From: SD8 sp035528475
GTDB lineage: Archaea; Halobacteriota; Methanomicrobia; Methanomicrobiales; Methanospirillaceae
Direction: 5' to 3'
DNA: 24,927 nucleotides
Assembly: GCA_035528475.1 (NCBI GenBank)
Contig: DATKYO010000090.1
Span: forward strand, 1 to 24,927
The position numbers were made by a program, and so were the translations under genes. How positions within the stretch are numbered: the stretch's first letter is position 1; each line of letters starts with the position of its first letter. The notes below the pieces were generated by a model. The model searched no databases. It was not told where the DNA came from and was given only the letters and a program-made list of their open reading frames with translations. Positions 1-8,243 of the stretch are shown here, piece after piece.

Positions 1-55
1 TATCAATTCACAAAGAGAAGGTATAAGGTTAACGAACTTCCACAATTCTGGCGAT

Positions 56-1168
56 ATGGATCTTTGCGAGGTAGAGGAAGGAAACACGCGGTTTTTTATC
101 CCGGTGCAGGATCCGGACAGTCCTTTCCCTCCCGGAACGGCGGATGTATTTTACAACAAGAGAATGGAATTTTCGCGTGATTCAACCGTTCTCCTGGCAT
201 CGGTCCTTCCCCCGTCCACCTACCTGGATGCCATGGGCGCCACGGGTATCCGGGGATTGCGGATGGCAAATGAATGCGGTATTCCGGTGACAATCAATGA
301 TCGAAATTCGGAGGCTGTCGCACTCATTCGCAGGAATGTGGATCACATCGGAGCCGATATCGAGATTACCAGTGACGATGTCAATTGTCTGCTTTCAAAA
401 CGAAGGTTCGATGCCGTGGATATCGATCCCTTCGGCACACCTGCTCCATTCATTGATTCGGCGATAAAGGGGACGGGCCGTTATCTTATGGTTACTGCAA
501 CGGATACCGCCCCTCTCTGTGGCGCCCATAAAAAGGCAGGGATACGCAGGTATTTTGCGTCGGCCCAAAACAACGAATATCATGCAGAGACGGGCCTTCG
601 TATACTTCTAGGTTTTGTTGTGCGGGAAACGGTCAAGTATGACCGGGGCCTTGAACCGCTCTTCTGTTATGCAAGGGAACATTTTGTACGGCTGCACCTT
701 CGCCTGCACTTCGGGGCCCACCGGGCCGACCGGACCCTGGAAAGACTCGGCTATGTAATGCAGTGCCCGGCATGCCCTTTCAGGACGGAACAATCAGGCC
801 TGTTCCCAAAAGATGCGAAATGTGAGATATGCGGGAGTGATCTTATCCCTGTCGGGCCCCTGTGGTTGGGAGACATCCAGGACTATCAACTCCTGGAAAC
901 GATGCTTGGAAAGGCAGGGAAGATGCAGCTTGGAAAAGGGGCCGAACTGGAGAAACTCATTCGGGTCTGCAACGAAGAGCTTCCGACTTCGAGTCACTAT
1001 GAGTACCATCAGCTGGCAAAGATGTGGAAGGTCTCCCCCCCGCCGATCAATAGTGTTATCCAAAATCTGATAGATGCGGATTTTTTAGCCAGCCGGACAC
1101 ATTATTCCGGGACTGGCCTGAAGACCACTGCGCCTCTTGAAGAGATATGCAAGGCATTTAATGCGTAA
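56..1168 (+). CDS. trm1: tRNA (guanine(26)-N2)-dimethyltransferase Trm1
   Basis: This enzyme uses S-adenosylmethionine to dimethylate guanine 26 of tRNAs in the cytoplasm. At 370 residues it has the usual archaeal length. The N-terminal half is the Rossmann methyltransferase: the SAM-binding loop YLDAMGATGIRGLR lies at residues 56-69 and the family motif DIDPFGTP at 122-129. Four cysteines (C237, C240, C256, C259, in CPAC and CEIC) form the zinc site typical of archaeal Trm1, followed by a winged-helix-like C-terminus. The ATG at 56 fits the family start (short acidic lead, then TRFFIPVQ). No Shine-Dalgarno sequence is evident, but GGTATAAGG near 20-28 could be a TATA box giving a very short leader. 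The 3' end overlaps the convergent GTPase gene by 11 bases. Identification is firm. Confidence 0.95.
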   Translation: MDLCEVEEGNTRFFIPVQDPDSPFPPGTADVFYNKRMEFSRDSTVLLASVLPPSTYLDAMGATGIRGLRMANECGIPVTINDRNSEAVALIRRNVDHIGADIEITSDDVNCLLSKRRFDAVDIDPFGTPAPFIDSAIKGTGRYLMVTATDTAPLCGAHKKAGIRRYFASAQNNEYHAETGLRILLGFVVRETVKYDRGLEPLFCYAREHFVRLHLRLHFGAHRADRTLERLGYVMQCPACPFRTEQSGLFPKDAKCEICGSDLIPVGPLWLGDIQDYQLLETMLGKAGKMQLGKGAELEKLIRVCNEELPTSSHYEYHQLAKMWKVSPPPINSVIQNLIDADFLASRTHYSGTGLKTTAPLEEICKAFNA

Positions 1169-2270
1169 TAATAATGTTCAGGAGGTCCCCTTCATACAGG
1201 TGGTGGGGAAGCCCGACCCGCTGGCCGGGATGCTTGACCGATCCGCCCCATACCCGGGCATAACGGAATCGATCCACAAAATCGCGGTGAAGTTTTCTGC
1301 ACACGTCCTCGACAGTACTCCCTGTCCTGACAATAAGCGGCTCCTCCAGGTCTGCCTGGCCGATCTGCGGCTTTAAATACACCCTCATGAATCCAAGCTG
1401 GTTGTATATATCCTCTTTTACGGCCTCGATATTGTATCCTGTCTGGGCAGATATCATGAGGGATTGCATACCGAAGCGGCCTGAAATATCCTTTTCTATG
1501 TACGCCCTCATGGGACCTTCAACCAGGTCCACCTTGTTGACCACGATGAATGCCGGGATATAGACCCGGTTCCCGAACATGGCGTCGATGATATCATCCT
1601 GGGTTGCACCTCCCCTGATCAGGATATCGGCGTTCATGATCCTTTTTTCCGATAAAATGGTGCGGATCTCATCGATTTCCAGGTCGAGTGTGCCGACAGC
1701 ATTCACCCTGATGCCGCCGTGGGAAGTTTTCTTGATGGTGATGTCCGGCCTGTCCCGGTTGATCCGGATCCCTGCATCATACAGCTCCTTCATCAGCACG
1801 TCCACATGCCCGGCATTGAACACGTCCACAAGGATCACGATCATGTCTGCGCTCCGGACCACCCCGATGACCTCTTTTCCACGGCCTTTTCCAATCGCTG
1901 CCCCTGCAATCAGACCGGGAATATCAAGGATCTGGATCTTGGCGCCTTTGTAGTCCATTGCACCGGGGACCACGGTGAGCGTGGTAAACGCATATGCCGC
2001 CACCTCGCTTTCGGTGCCTGTCAGCTGATTTAACAGGGTGCTTTTTCCTGTGGATGGAAAGCCAACCAGCACCACTGTTGCATCACCGGACTTTTTTACA
2101 GAAAATCCTTCCCCGCCCCCCGACGACCTGATAGCGCGAGTCACCGCTTCGTCGCGTAATTTGGCTATTTTCGCTTTGACACGCCCGATATGCTTGGAAG
2201 TGGCCTTATTGTAGGACGTCCGCTGAAGCTCGTCTTCAAGTTCTTTTATCTGCTCTTCAAGGCTGGCCAT
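1158..2270 (-). CDS. DRG-family (developmentally regulated GTP-binding protein) GTPase with TGS domain
   Basis: This is a cytoplasmic OBG/DRG-type GTPase. Eukaryotic DRGs act on translating ribosomes, and a ribosome-linked role here is inferred from the family. A basic, charged N-terminal helical segment (1-60) precedes the G domain: P-loop GFPSTGKST (70-78), switch-I threonines in FTTLT (95-99), G3 DIPG (116-119) followed by the DRG-specific GKGRGKEV stretch, G4 NKVD (245-248) and G5 SAQ (274-276). The C-terminus (about 295-368) is a TGS domain ending in GDLLNIIITH. The length of 370 residues matches archaeal DRG proteins. It converges on trm1 with an 11-base overlap. A TATA-like element at 2302-2311 on this strand would start transcription about 10 bases before the ATG. 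Confidence 0.93.
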   Translation of the reverse strand: MASLEEQIKELEDELQRTSYNKATSKHIGRVKAKIAKLRDEAVTRAIRSSGGGEGFSVKKSGDATVVLVGFPSTGKSTLLNQLTGTESEVAAYAFTTLTVVPGAMDYKGAKIQILDIPGLIAGAAIGKGRGKEVIGVVRSADMIVILVDVFNAGHVDVLMKELYDAGIRINRDRPDITIKKTSHGGIRVNAVGTLDLEIDEIRTILSEKRIMNADILIRGGATQDDIIDAMFGNRVYIPAFIVVNKVDLVEGPMRAYIEKDISGRFGMQSLMISAQTGYNIEAVKEDIYNQLGFMRVYLKPQIGQADLEEPLIVRTGSTVEDVCRKLHRDFVDRFRYARVWGGSVKHPGQRVGLPHHLYEGDLLNIIITH

Positions 2271-2301
2271 TTCCCGTTCCTATATTAGTGGCAGTAAATG
2301 C

Positions 2302-2311
2302 GAGATATAGT
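2302..2311 (-). promoter_or_regulatory. Candidate TATA box for the DRG GTPase gene
   Basis: On the minus strand the sequence reads AACTATATCT, centred about 35 bases upstream of the ATG at 2270. With the usual archaeal spacing of about 25 bases to the transcription start, the leader would be about 10 bases. This is assigned by position and composition only. Confidence 0.35.
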
Positions 2312-2439
2312 TGTGGGTAAGGTGTATTTGCACTTCCTGCCGGTTCATAATTCCGCGGTTCTCCTGACACGTTTTAAGCCAGGAATGAGACATATCAACA
2401 GGTTTAAGTAACCATAATGCCCATTTTGTAAAGCAGTTT

Positions 2440-2514
2440 GCTGCTATAGTGTAGTCCGGCCAATCATGTGGGACTCTCACTCCCACGACTGGGGTTCGAA
2501 TCCCCATAGCAGCA
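2440..2514 (+). tRNA. tRNA-Glu (anticodon CTC)
   Basis: The cloverleaf can be drawn by hand. The acceptor arm pairs GCTGCTA with TAGCAGC, plus discriminator A at 2514. The D arm carries the GTAGTCCGGCCAATCA stretch typical of archaeal tRNA-Glu. The anticodon stem is TGGGA/TCCCA around the loop CTCTCAC, so the anticodon is CTC (Glu). The T stem is TGGGG/CCCCA with loop TTCGAAT. No 3' CCA is encoded and no intron is seen. A TATA-like TTTAAGTA lies at 2403-2410, about 30 bases upstream. The gene sits next to broken integrase and transposase genes, consistent with use as an integration site. Confidence 0.95.
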
Positions 2515-2523
2515 TCCTATTTT

Positions 2524-2757
2524 GTGGATGGAATCCCCATCAAGTATTTCCGTATCGACACAAAGGTTCCAATTGTGACAGGAACCAGTGTAGAACCAGC
2601 ACCACAGGTTACCGATAGGCCATTCCATCTCCAAAAGAAGGAATATGGGGAAAATTCCATTCGGAAAGCTCTTCTGAAGGGCACTATAACCGAACGTGAT
2701 GCTGAAACTATCCACTCTTTTGTAGCGGAGTTAAAGGTTACCAATGTAATAAGCATT
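2524..2757 (+). pseudogene. Integrase (tyrosine recombinase) N-terminal relic behind tRNA-Glu
   Basis: The open frame starts with GTG ten bases after the tRNA and encodes about 78 meaningful residues. The stretch IRKALLKGTITERDAE followed by TIHSFVAELKVTN resembles the N-terminal SAM-like DNA-binding segment seen in integrases of methanogens (pattern: helix, G-x-I-T-x-x-D-A, helix, V/I-A-E). No catalytic domain with the R...H-x-x-R...Y residues follows. Homology-like sequence ends near 2757 (…NVISIG), after which the frame runs into the antisense transposase relic and stops at 2812-2814. Position immediately 3' of a tRNA gene is classic for integrases of tRNA-targeted elements. The family call is from memory of the motif and is moderate. 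Confidence 0.5.
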
Positions 2758-2916
2758 GGCAAGTTCCCTGACCTTCTTTGGCACCTCGGCGATCTGGTCG
2801 AATCCCTCGTATGATATTTTCATCACCTTGGAAAACATGAGGAGGACATCCTTTGGCGAATATACTGCCGTCGCTCCCGCCCTCTTGATGAGAGCCATTT
2901 TCTTACAATAGAGCAC
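2731..2916 (-). pseudogene. Transposase C-terminal relic (IS1634/IS4-like)
   Basis: A 61-codon minus-strand frame reads ALIKRAGATAVYSPKDVLLM, then a short segment ending AEVPKKVRELANAYYIG. This resembles the last 50-60 residues of large DDE transposases of the IS1634/IS4 type, where a Y-S-P/V-x-D-[VA]-L helix is followed by a V-P-K-[KR]-[VA]-R-x-L tail. A stop codon lies directly before the GTG start, and no DDE catalytic residues are present, so only a tail survives. Its 3' end abuts the integrase relic, so one insertion seems to have cut the other before both decayed. A standalone small protein cannot be excluded. Confidence 0.4.
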
Positions 2917-2996
2917 GAACTATTCATCTTATCCCTGATTACCCGCGTTCTCCGGGGCGATCGGTCTGAATGGACACCCATCCCCTGGCCTCGCGG

Positions 2997-4985
2997 TTAT
3001 AAAACTCTCACCATAAAGAGGGTGATATCATCCGTCTGGGGTTCTCCCCCGCTGAACCGATTCACATCATCGAGAATTGTTTGAATTAACCTGGCTGCAG
3101 AGAGATCCTGATTTGAGAGGATAATGCCCCGGAGCCGTTCTTCGCCATAGAGTTCATTGAGGGCGTTCATCGCTTCTGTCACCCCGTCGGTGTAGAGGAG
3201 GAGGATGTCTCCAGAGGCGAGGGGAAGGGTCTCTTCGGTATAGTCTGCATCATCCATAACTCCAAGGGCGATGCCGGTGAGTCCAAGTTCGAGGAGGTGA
3301 CCGGAATAGGCCTGGAAGAAGAAAGGGGGATTATGCCCTGCGTTGACAAAAGTAAACGTCCGTACCTGCGGGTCGATGATGCCATAAAATGCCGTGACGA
3401 ACATGCTTGTTCGTGAGTCAGCTGTGATGATCGCATTGGCATCCCGGAAGACGATCCCTGGTCGTGGGTGCCAGGTGGCATTCACATGGATGACTACCCG
3501 TGATAAAGCCATGAATATCGCTGCAGGAAGTCCTTTTCCGGAGACATCGGCAATCACGATGCCAAATGGCGCTGGTTCACCCGGCTTCTTTGAGAGCGGG
3601 ATGATATCATAAAAATCACCCCCAACCTCCTTTGCCGGAACACTCAGTGCCGCGATATCAAAACCCGGTACTGGTTCGATCATCTCAGGAAGGAAACTCT
3701 GCTGGATCTCGGCGGCAACCAGGAGCTCGGTGTTTTTCCGCTCCAGCTCTTCACTCTCCTCCTTGATCCTCTTGATCATCAGGTTGATGCTCTGTTCAAG
3801 CCGGGTAAATTCGACATTTTTCATGCTCCTGATGGCATGATCCAGCTTTCCCCGTGAGATGATATCCACGTCTTCGACGATCTCATTGATCGGCCGGGTA
3901 ATCAGCCGCGCTGCCTCGTATGTCGCAAGGATACCCAGCACAACGGCGAGAAACCCAAGAAACAGGTGGAAAACTAAGAGATCCTGCAGTTTCTGCTCGA
4001 GAATCGCATCAGTGTATGTGAGCTCCGTGATCACACTCATATCAGATGCCGTCTTTTTGCCGCTCTGGTCAATGAAGAGGTATTTTACCAGGGTATGCTG
4101 ATCCGGATTCGAGATGGCATCGGATCGTACTGCAAGCACGCTGTCGAGTATCTTCTCCTGTTCCGGGTCCGGTGAGGGTGAACGGTATACGCCGCCTTTG
4201 ATGAAGACATTCTTATGAACGTCATATACCTGGATACTTTTGAGGTTTGGATTGAGCTTCTCCAGTTTTTCCATGGTACCATAGTACGAGAGGTCTGCCC
4301 GTTCATTCTCAAAGGAACCCGATGAGAGCCCTATTTCAAGCAGATACAGGTGGTCCGGGGTAGGCATAAAGGCAAATTTTCTGAGTTTGCCAGTCACGGT
4401 GGAAGCATTTGTATCAGCAACAGAACGAACTACCCTGTCGGCAGCAAAGGAATTCCCTGCCAGTATCTTTGGCAGTATCTCATGGTAATCGGGATATTTC
4501 GAGAGGTCAAGCCCCATCACCTCCGGCACGGTCGAACCGATGATCACCCCGTCTTCGTTGATCACGTAGAGGTCAATGTCCTCATCGAAATCTTTCCCGA
4601 GATCTCTCTTCAGGCGCTCGAGATCCATTGCTGAAGGGTCTCCCCCGGTTCTGGCATATTCATCCAGAAATGAAGGATATGCGACTTCCATCTTGTCATT
4701 TAAGGTGTTGTCATACAGTTCCAGACCCTGGTTGACGAGACCAACCGACTCCCGCACATTGAGTTCGGTGTACTGCTGAAGATATTCGTTCTGTGCGATC
4801 ATATCCGCCTTCGACTGCAGGTATGTGCCCGTGATGAGAAAGCCGATGACAATGACAATTATGCAGACAATCAGCAGAACGAGGTAATAACGGAGGGATA
4901 ACCGCTCGAAAGAGAATGGTCTCCTGGAATTCATACGATCTCTCGAATGGGGAGTGGATATGTAGTCATTAACCTGGGAATACAT
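2997..4985 (-). CDS. Membrane sensor PP2C-type phosphatase: extracytoplasmic sensor, HAMP, SpoIIE/RsbU domain
   Basis: This is a 662-residue membrane receptor whose output is a protein serine/threonine phosphatase of the RsbU/SpoIIE family. Such enzymes usually dephosphorylate STAS-domain anti-anti-sigma-like proteins. TM1 spans about 33-55. An extracytoplasmic sensor (about 56-335, Cache-like, with LYVINEDGVIIGST at 139-152) is followed by TM2 (337-357). A HAMP linker (about 358-410, LITRPINEIVEDVDIISRGK) and a short coiled coil (408-428) lead into the phosphatase (440-662). Metal-binding acidic residues are in place: GGDFYD (455-460), ADVSGKG (479-485), YTDGVTEA (598-605) and TDDIT (651-655), so it should be active. 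The archaeal target is unknown because archaea lack sigma factors. The NCS2 permease with an RsbW-like tail lies 379 bases upstream on the same strand. An alternative start is Met18. Confidence 0.92.
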   Translation of the reverse strand: MYSQVNDYISTPHSRDRMNSRRPFSFERLSLRYYLVLLIVCIIVIVIGFLITGTYLQSKADMIAQNEYLQQYTELNVRESVGLVNQGLELYDNTLNDKMEVAYPSFLDEYARTGGDPSAMDLERLKRDLGKDFDEDIDLYVINEDGVIIGSTVPEVMGLDLSKYPDYHEILPKILAGNSFAADRVVRSVADTNASTVTGKLRKFAFMPTPDHLYLLEIGLSSGSFENERADLSYYGTMEKLEKLNPNLKSIQVYDVHKNVFIKGGVYRSPSPDPEQEKILDSVLAVRSDAISNPDQHTLVKYLFIDQSGKKTASDMSVITELTYTDAILEQKLQDLLVFHLFLGFLAVVLGILATYEAARLITRPINEIVEDVDIISRGKLDHAIRSMKNVEFTRLEQSINLMIKRIKEESEELERKNTELLVAAEIQQSFLPEMIEPVPGFDIAALSVPAKEVGGDFYDIIPLSKKPGEPAPFGIVIADVSGKGLPAAIFMALSRVVIHVNATWHPRPGIVFRDANAIITADSRTSMFVTAFYGIIDPQVRTFTFVNAGHNPPFFFQAYSGHLLELGLTGIALGVMDDADYTEETLPLASGDILLLYTDGVTEAMNALNELYGEERLRGIILSNQDLSAARLIQTILDDVNRFSGGEPQTDDITLFMVRVL

Positions 4986-5364
4986 AACAATCTGCCTTGA
5001 TGGATAAGAGGGCTGATGAACAGCCTTGCGCGGTGTCAGCTGGTGGGAAGACGCCGTTGAATATATCCTTACGGGTCAAGGGGGAGAAGACCTCATTACC
5101 TGTCAAAGCCTCAAGTTCTGCTCCGATATGATGTGAAGTGATGCTTAATACTTCTCTAAATTCCCTCCAGCGGAGAATTCATTCTCATTATTACCCCTCT
5201 TAAAACTCAAATTGGACGCCGCAAAGAGTGTATCTCGGAAACCCCTTTCAGAAATTCTCCAATTCCTTCCCAGACAAGGATCCGGAATAACTCGAATCTG
5301 AACAAATCAGAATCTACTTTTCGCGAATCAGGTTGAAGTGGGGTGAAGAAGATCCATTGAGGCT
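4986..5364 (-). other. Intergenic stretch between permease and phosphatase, with one startless open frame
   Basis: Both flanking genes run on the minus strand. Between them, the minus strand holds about 70 open codons from about 5182 down to 4971 (…EFREVLSITSHHIGAELE…), overlapping the phosphatase start. It has no ATG, GTG or TTG with a ribosome site that I could place, and no recognisable motif. It may be a decayed gene or chance. No terminator or clear promoter was found. Confidence 0.3.
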
Positions 5365-7092
5365 TCAATGCACAATATGGATAAAGAGCACACACTCGTC
5401 TCCGGTGCAGGTAGAGGTTACCGTGTCCGCATGTGACCGGACCATGTATCCTCCAAGACGTGCAAGGCCGTCTGGCAGCATCACGATCTCATCCTGGCTG
5501 GGACAGGTATCCGGAAGGGGTACCGGGTTTCCGGTGTAGGTGAGGGTGCTGTCGAGGTTGAATTCATCGAACCTGACTTTGATACTGACCGGGCTTGTGG
5601 CCAGACCATGGACAACCAACACTTCGCAGGCTTCGTTCAGGGCAAAGGTCATCCGGGTAATCTCCTCTTTCCGTGCGGCCCATGCTTCACCCTGTCGTTC
5701 CATTGTGACGTGGAGGGTATCAAAGATGGGGGTGGTATGATCGACGGTGAACGTATGGGTTTTGGAGATGCCGATTCGCATGATGAGATTCAGTATAATG
5801 GCCAGCACGGTTGTCAGGGCAAGTGCCGAGTCAAAGATTGGTTTGAAGAGGGGCGGCACGTCCTGGTAGGCACCCGGGAGGAGGTAGATGCTGATCCCGA
5901 AGATGAAAGAGAGGCCGACGACGAAGATTTTCCGGGAATCGAGCATTCTCGTGGTGATGGTCTGGAATCCTCCAACGATGATGAAACCGGAAACATAGAG
6001 TAGGGTTGCCCCGATGACCGGCGAGGGCATGATGACAAAGACGGTGGCAAACATCGGGAGAAAGGCAAGACCGATGAGGATTCCGCCGGTGATATAGCCG
6101 ATGTACCGGCTGGTCGCCCGGGTAGCGATCGACAGGCCGATATTTGATGAGGACCCGGTCTGCCCCATGCCCCCGGATACTCCTCCAAGGAATGATGCTA
6201 TCCCGTCAGCGAAGAGACCCGACCGGATGTTTATCATATCCGGCCGCTTCCAGGATGGGTCATTAATCCGCTGGCAGATGGAGAACTCCCCGACACTCTT
6301 CACAAACGTGGTGATCGCCGCGATGGTGAATGGGATCAGGAGTACCGCATCAAACGAGATCCCCCAGTAGTGGAAGTCGGGGAGTGCAATGAGTGGGGAT
6401 TGTAGCACCTGGGAAATCTCGGTCGGTCCGATAAGACCGGTGGCCAGGCAGAGGACATACCCGGTCCCCATCCCGATGATCAAAGGGATGAAGCGGAGCT
6501 GCCCCCGTCCCCAGACCGTAATTCCTATGGTGATAGCGAGGATGCAGATCGAAATCATCGTCTCGATCCCGGATGGGGCTGAAGAGGGGCCGGCCATGCC
6601 AAAGAACCTCGGTAGACCAAAGGGGATCACTGCCACTCCAAGCATCATAATCACCAGGCCCGTGACCTCAACCGGGAAGATAACCCTCAGTCGGTTCACG
6701 ATCCTGGAGAGCGCGGCCTGGAAGAGACCTGATACTGCCGTCATCCCGACCAGGAGGGGGATTCCCCCTGCTGTTACAGCGAGGATCGAGGCGGAAACGA
6801 AGTTGGGGCCGGCTACCCTGGGAATCAGGAATCCTGAACCGAAATTCCGGAACCGGACTGCCTGAAAAATGGTCGAGATCCCGTTGGCAAGCATGGTCAT
6901 CGAGACCAGGAACGTGGTCGCCCCGGCATCCAGGCCTGCGGCCTTTGCAACCAGGATAGGAAAGATAAACGCGGTGGCAACAATACCGGCGTGCTGCAGT
7001 CCGAGGAAAAATAACGTGACACGGGGCGGTATCTCATCAACAGTGTACTCGAGATCCGGTGGGCGCTGGGTCACACAGGAGAGATAAACCAT
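5365..7092 (-). CDS. NCS2/NAT-family nucleobase (uracil/xanthine-type) permease with C-terminal degenerate RsbW/GHKL-like domain
   Basis: Residues about 20-440 form a 14-helix nucleobase:cation symporter-2 transporter. The TM1 motif LQHAG (Q33, H34) is present. SVGEFS (266-271) carries the substrate-binding glutamate region of TM8. The family signature appears as SNIGLSIATR (316-325), close to the NAT pattern N-x-G-x(4)-T-R. Substrate (uracil, xanthine or urate) cannot be decided. Unusually, about 130 further cytoplasmic residues follow. WAARKEEITRMTFALNEACE (471-490) resembles the N-box helix of RsbW-type kinases, and GLARLGGYMVRSHADTVTS (542-560) resembles their C-terminal G-L-x-L-I-x-x-x-x-D-x-V segment. 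The N-box asparagine and the D-x-G-x-G box appear lost, so ATP binding is doubtful. The neighbouring gene encodes an RsbU-like phosphatase. A TATA-like CCATATAAAG lies near 7246-7255, giving a long leader. Confidence 0.88.
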   Translation of the reverse strand: MVYLSCVTQRPPDLEYTVDEIPPRVTLFFLGLQHAGIVATAFIFPILVAKAAGLDAGATTFLVSMTMLANGISTIFQAVRFRNFGSGFLIPRVAGPNFVSASILAVTAGGIPLLVGMTAVSGLFQAALSRIVNRLRVIFPVEVTGLVIMMLGVAVIPFGLPRFFGMAGPSSAPSGIETMISICILAITIGITVWGRGQLRFIPLIIGMGTGYVLCLATGLIGPTEISQVLQSPLIALPDFHYWGISFDAVLLIPFTIAAITTFVKSVGEFSICQRINDPSWKRPDMINIRSGLFADGIASFLGGVSGGMGQTGSSSNIGLSIATRATSRYIGYITGGILIGLAFLPMFATVFVIMPSPVIGATLLYVSGFIIVGGFQTITTRMLDSRKIFVVGLSFIFGISIYLLPGAYQDVPPLFKPIFDSALALTTVLAIILNLIMRIGISKTHTFTVDHTTPIFDTLHVTMERQGEAWAARKEEITRMTFALNEACEVLVVHGLATSPVSIKVRFDEFNLDSTLTYTGNPVPLPDTCPSQDEIVMLPDGLARLGGYMVRSHADTVTSTCTGDECVLFIHIVH

Positions 7093-7588
7093 TCACATGA
7101 TAAGAATGTCCATTTCGTACGAGCACGGTGCATGCCGGTCATCCCGACCAGGGTCTGGAAAATATCATTTTGGGCCAATTTTACCGTATCGGGATCGTTC
7201 GGTGGCTGTTGGATGCACCTACGGTTAAAGCACAGCATTCCTTGGACTTTATATGGCTCTCTTGTATTGCAGGGTCTGCCCCTCCTTTGTAAAACCATGA
7301 CGGGGCACCTGCGAAGCGTAGAGATCTTTTGATTTGTCTCTTCATTCGGACTTTAACGCATAATTCTTGCTTTTTCAAATTAGCGAAGTACTGAACCATG
7401 TGGTAATCGGCTTTGTTTTGATCGTTTTCCTCACAAAATCCTGTTCAGTCTGACACAATTTCTGATTAGAATATCTTTTACCCCACAGTTCATACTAACC
7501 TCTGTCGTAGGGCAGCGAGTATGAGGGATTTATTCGCTATTTTCTGTAAGAATCCTTTCGTGAAAAATCTAATCCCCAAAAAGCATCC
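7093..7588. other. Intergenic region between divergent permease and superoxide reductase genes
   Basis: This stretch holds the promoters of both flanking genes. The minus strand contains a 72-codon open frame (7399-7181, …VQYFANLKKQELCVKVRMK…) with no motif I recognise and no ribosome site, so it is not called a gene. A minus-strand TATA-like CCATATAAAG near 7246-7255 would leave a leader of about 130 bases before the permease. I did not recognise a known riboswitch fold in that leader. Confidence 0.4.
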
Positions 7589-7596
7589 TTTATATA
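7589..7596 (+). promoter_or_regulatory. TATA box of the superoxide reductase gene
   Basis: TTTATATA is centred about 38 bases upstream of the ATG at 7631, with an A-rich BRE-like stretch just before it. A start of transcription about 25 bases downstream would leave a leader of about 12 bases. Confidence 0.6.
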
Positions 7597-7630
7597 GAAG
7601 ATCATTTTATAAATTGTTTGGATTGATTCC

Positions 7631-8005
7631 ATGCTGGAACTTTACAAATGCGAGAATTGCGGGAAGATAGTCCTTGTCGTTCAGGACGGCGAAGGAAACC
7701 TGGACTGCTGCCAGCAGCCCATGGTCAGGATTGCTGAGAAGACCGATGATGCTGGAATGGAGAAGCATGTTCCAGTGATTGAAAAAACTGCAAACGGAAT
7801 CAGGATAAAGGTGGGGGCGGTCCCGCACCCGATGGAAAAGGAGCACTACATCAAGTGGATCGAAGTGATGGGCGACACGTTCCTCAATACCGCGACGCTT
7901 CAGCCAGGGGATAAAACGGAAATGGAATTCTGTGTTGATTTCGCTCACGTGCAGAAAGTCAGGATCTTCTGTAATGTCCATGGGTTCTGGAAAAATAAGC
8001 CATAA
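7631..8005 (+). CDS. dfx: Desulfoferrodoxin-type superoxide reductase (2Fe-SOR)
   Basis: This is a cytoplasmic oxygen-defence enzyme of anaerobes. It reduces superoxide to hydrogen peroxide without releasing oxygen, taking electrons from rubredoxin-like donors. The N-terminal desulforedoxin domain has the four iron-binding cysteines C7, C10, C26 and C27 (CENC and CC). The catalytic domain shows the full square-pyramidal iron site: H46 in EKHVPV (with the functional E44 and K45), H66 and H72 in VGAVPHPMEKEHYIKW, and C114 and H117 in CNVHGFW. At 124 residues it matches class-I two-iron superoxide reductases. It has its own TATA promoter and stands alone. It is intact and firmly identified. Confidence 0.96.
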   Translation: MLELYKCENCGKIVLVVQDGEGNLDCCQQPMVRIAEKTDDAGMEKHVPVIEKTANGIRIKVGAVPHPMEKEHYIKWIEVMGDTFLNTATLQPGDKTEMEFCVDFAHVQKVRIFCNVHGFWKNKP

Positions 8006-8039
8006 TCACTGCAGACCGGAAATGTAACTGAGGGGAGAA

Positions 8040-8243
8040 GTGGCGTTCCCTACTGCTACAATAAGCCATCTTAATCTGATGGTAAAATCAAAGAGATATC
8101 CGGAATTTGTATTCATATTTGCAATTGGGCAGGATATCTACGCCTCAATTGTTGTTATGAGTCTTTTGACAACGATTGTAACGCCTCTTGTGTTTAGAAA
8201 CTGGCTATTCAAAAAAGAGGTTATTGAGTGCAGAACTGAATAA
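8040..8243 (+). pseudogene. Relic of a cation/proton antiporter C-terminus
   Basis: The open frame contains FAIGQDIYASIVVMSLLTTI followed by VTPLVFRNWLFKKE. This looks like the last transmembrane helix and tail of CPA-type Na+/H+ antiporters, where a D-[IV]-[YF]-[SA]…[VL]-M-[SA]-L-[IL]-T-T-[IL]-[IV]-[TA]-P pattern is common. The upstream 30 codons do not resemble the rest of the family, and a full transporter of about 400 residues is missing, so this is read as a surviving 3' end. GTG at 8040 is only the first possible start. A small one-helix membrane protein is the alternative. Confidence 0.4.

Noticed and set aside
2280..2507. Minus-strand open frame overlapping tRNA-Glu
   Set aside because: It translates the antisense of the tRNA and has no motif.
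2997..4985. Histidine kinase as identity for the large membrane sensor
   Set aside because: It has no H-box or ATPase boxes. The output domain carries PP2C/SpoIIE metal ligands instead.
5608..6003. Plus-strand 131-codon open frame inside the permease gene
   Set aside because: It is antisense to the clearly coding permease, and its acidic composition is a by-product of the hydrophobic gene opposite.
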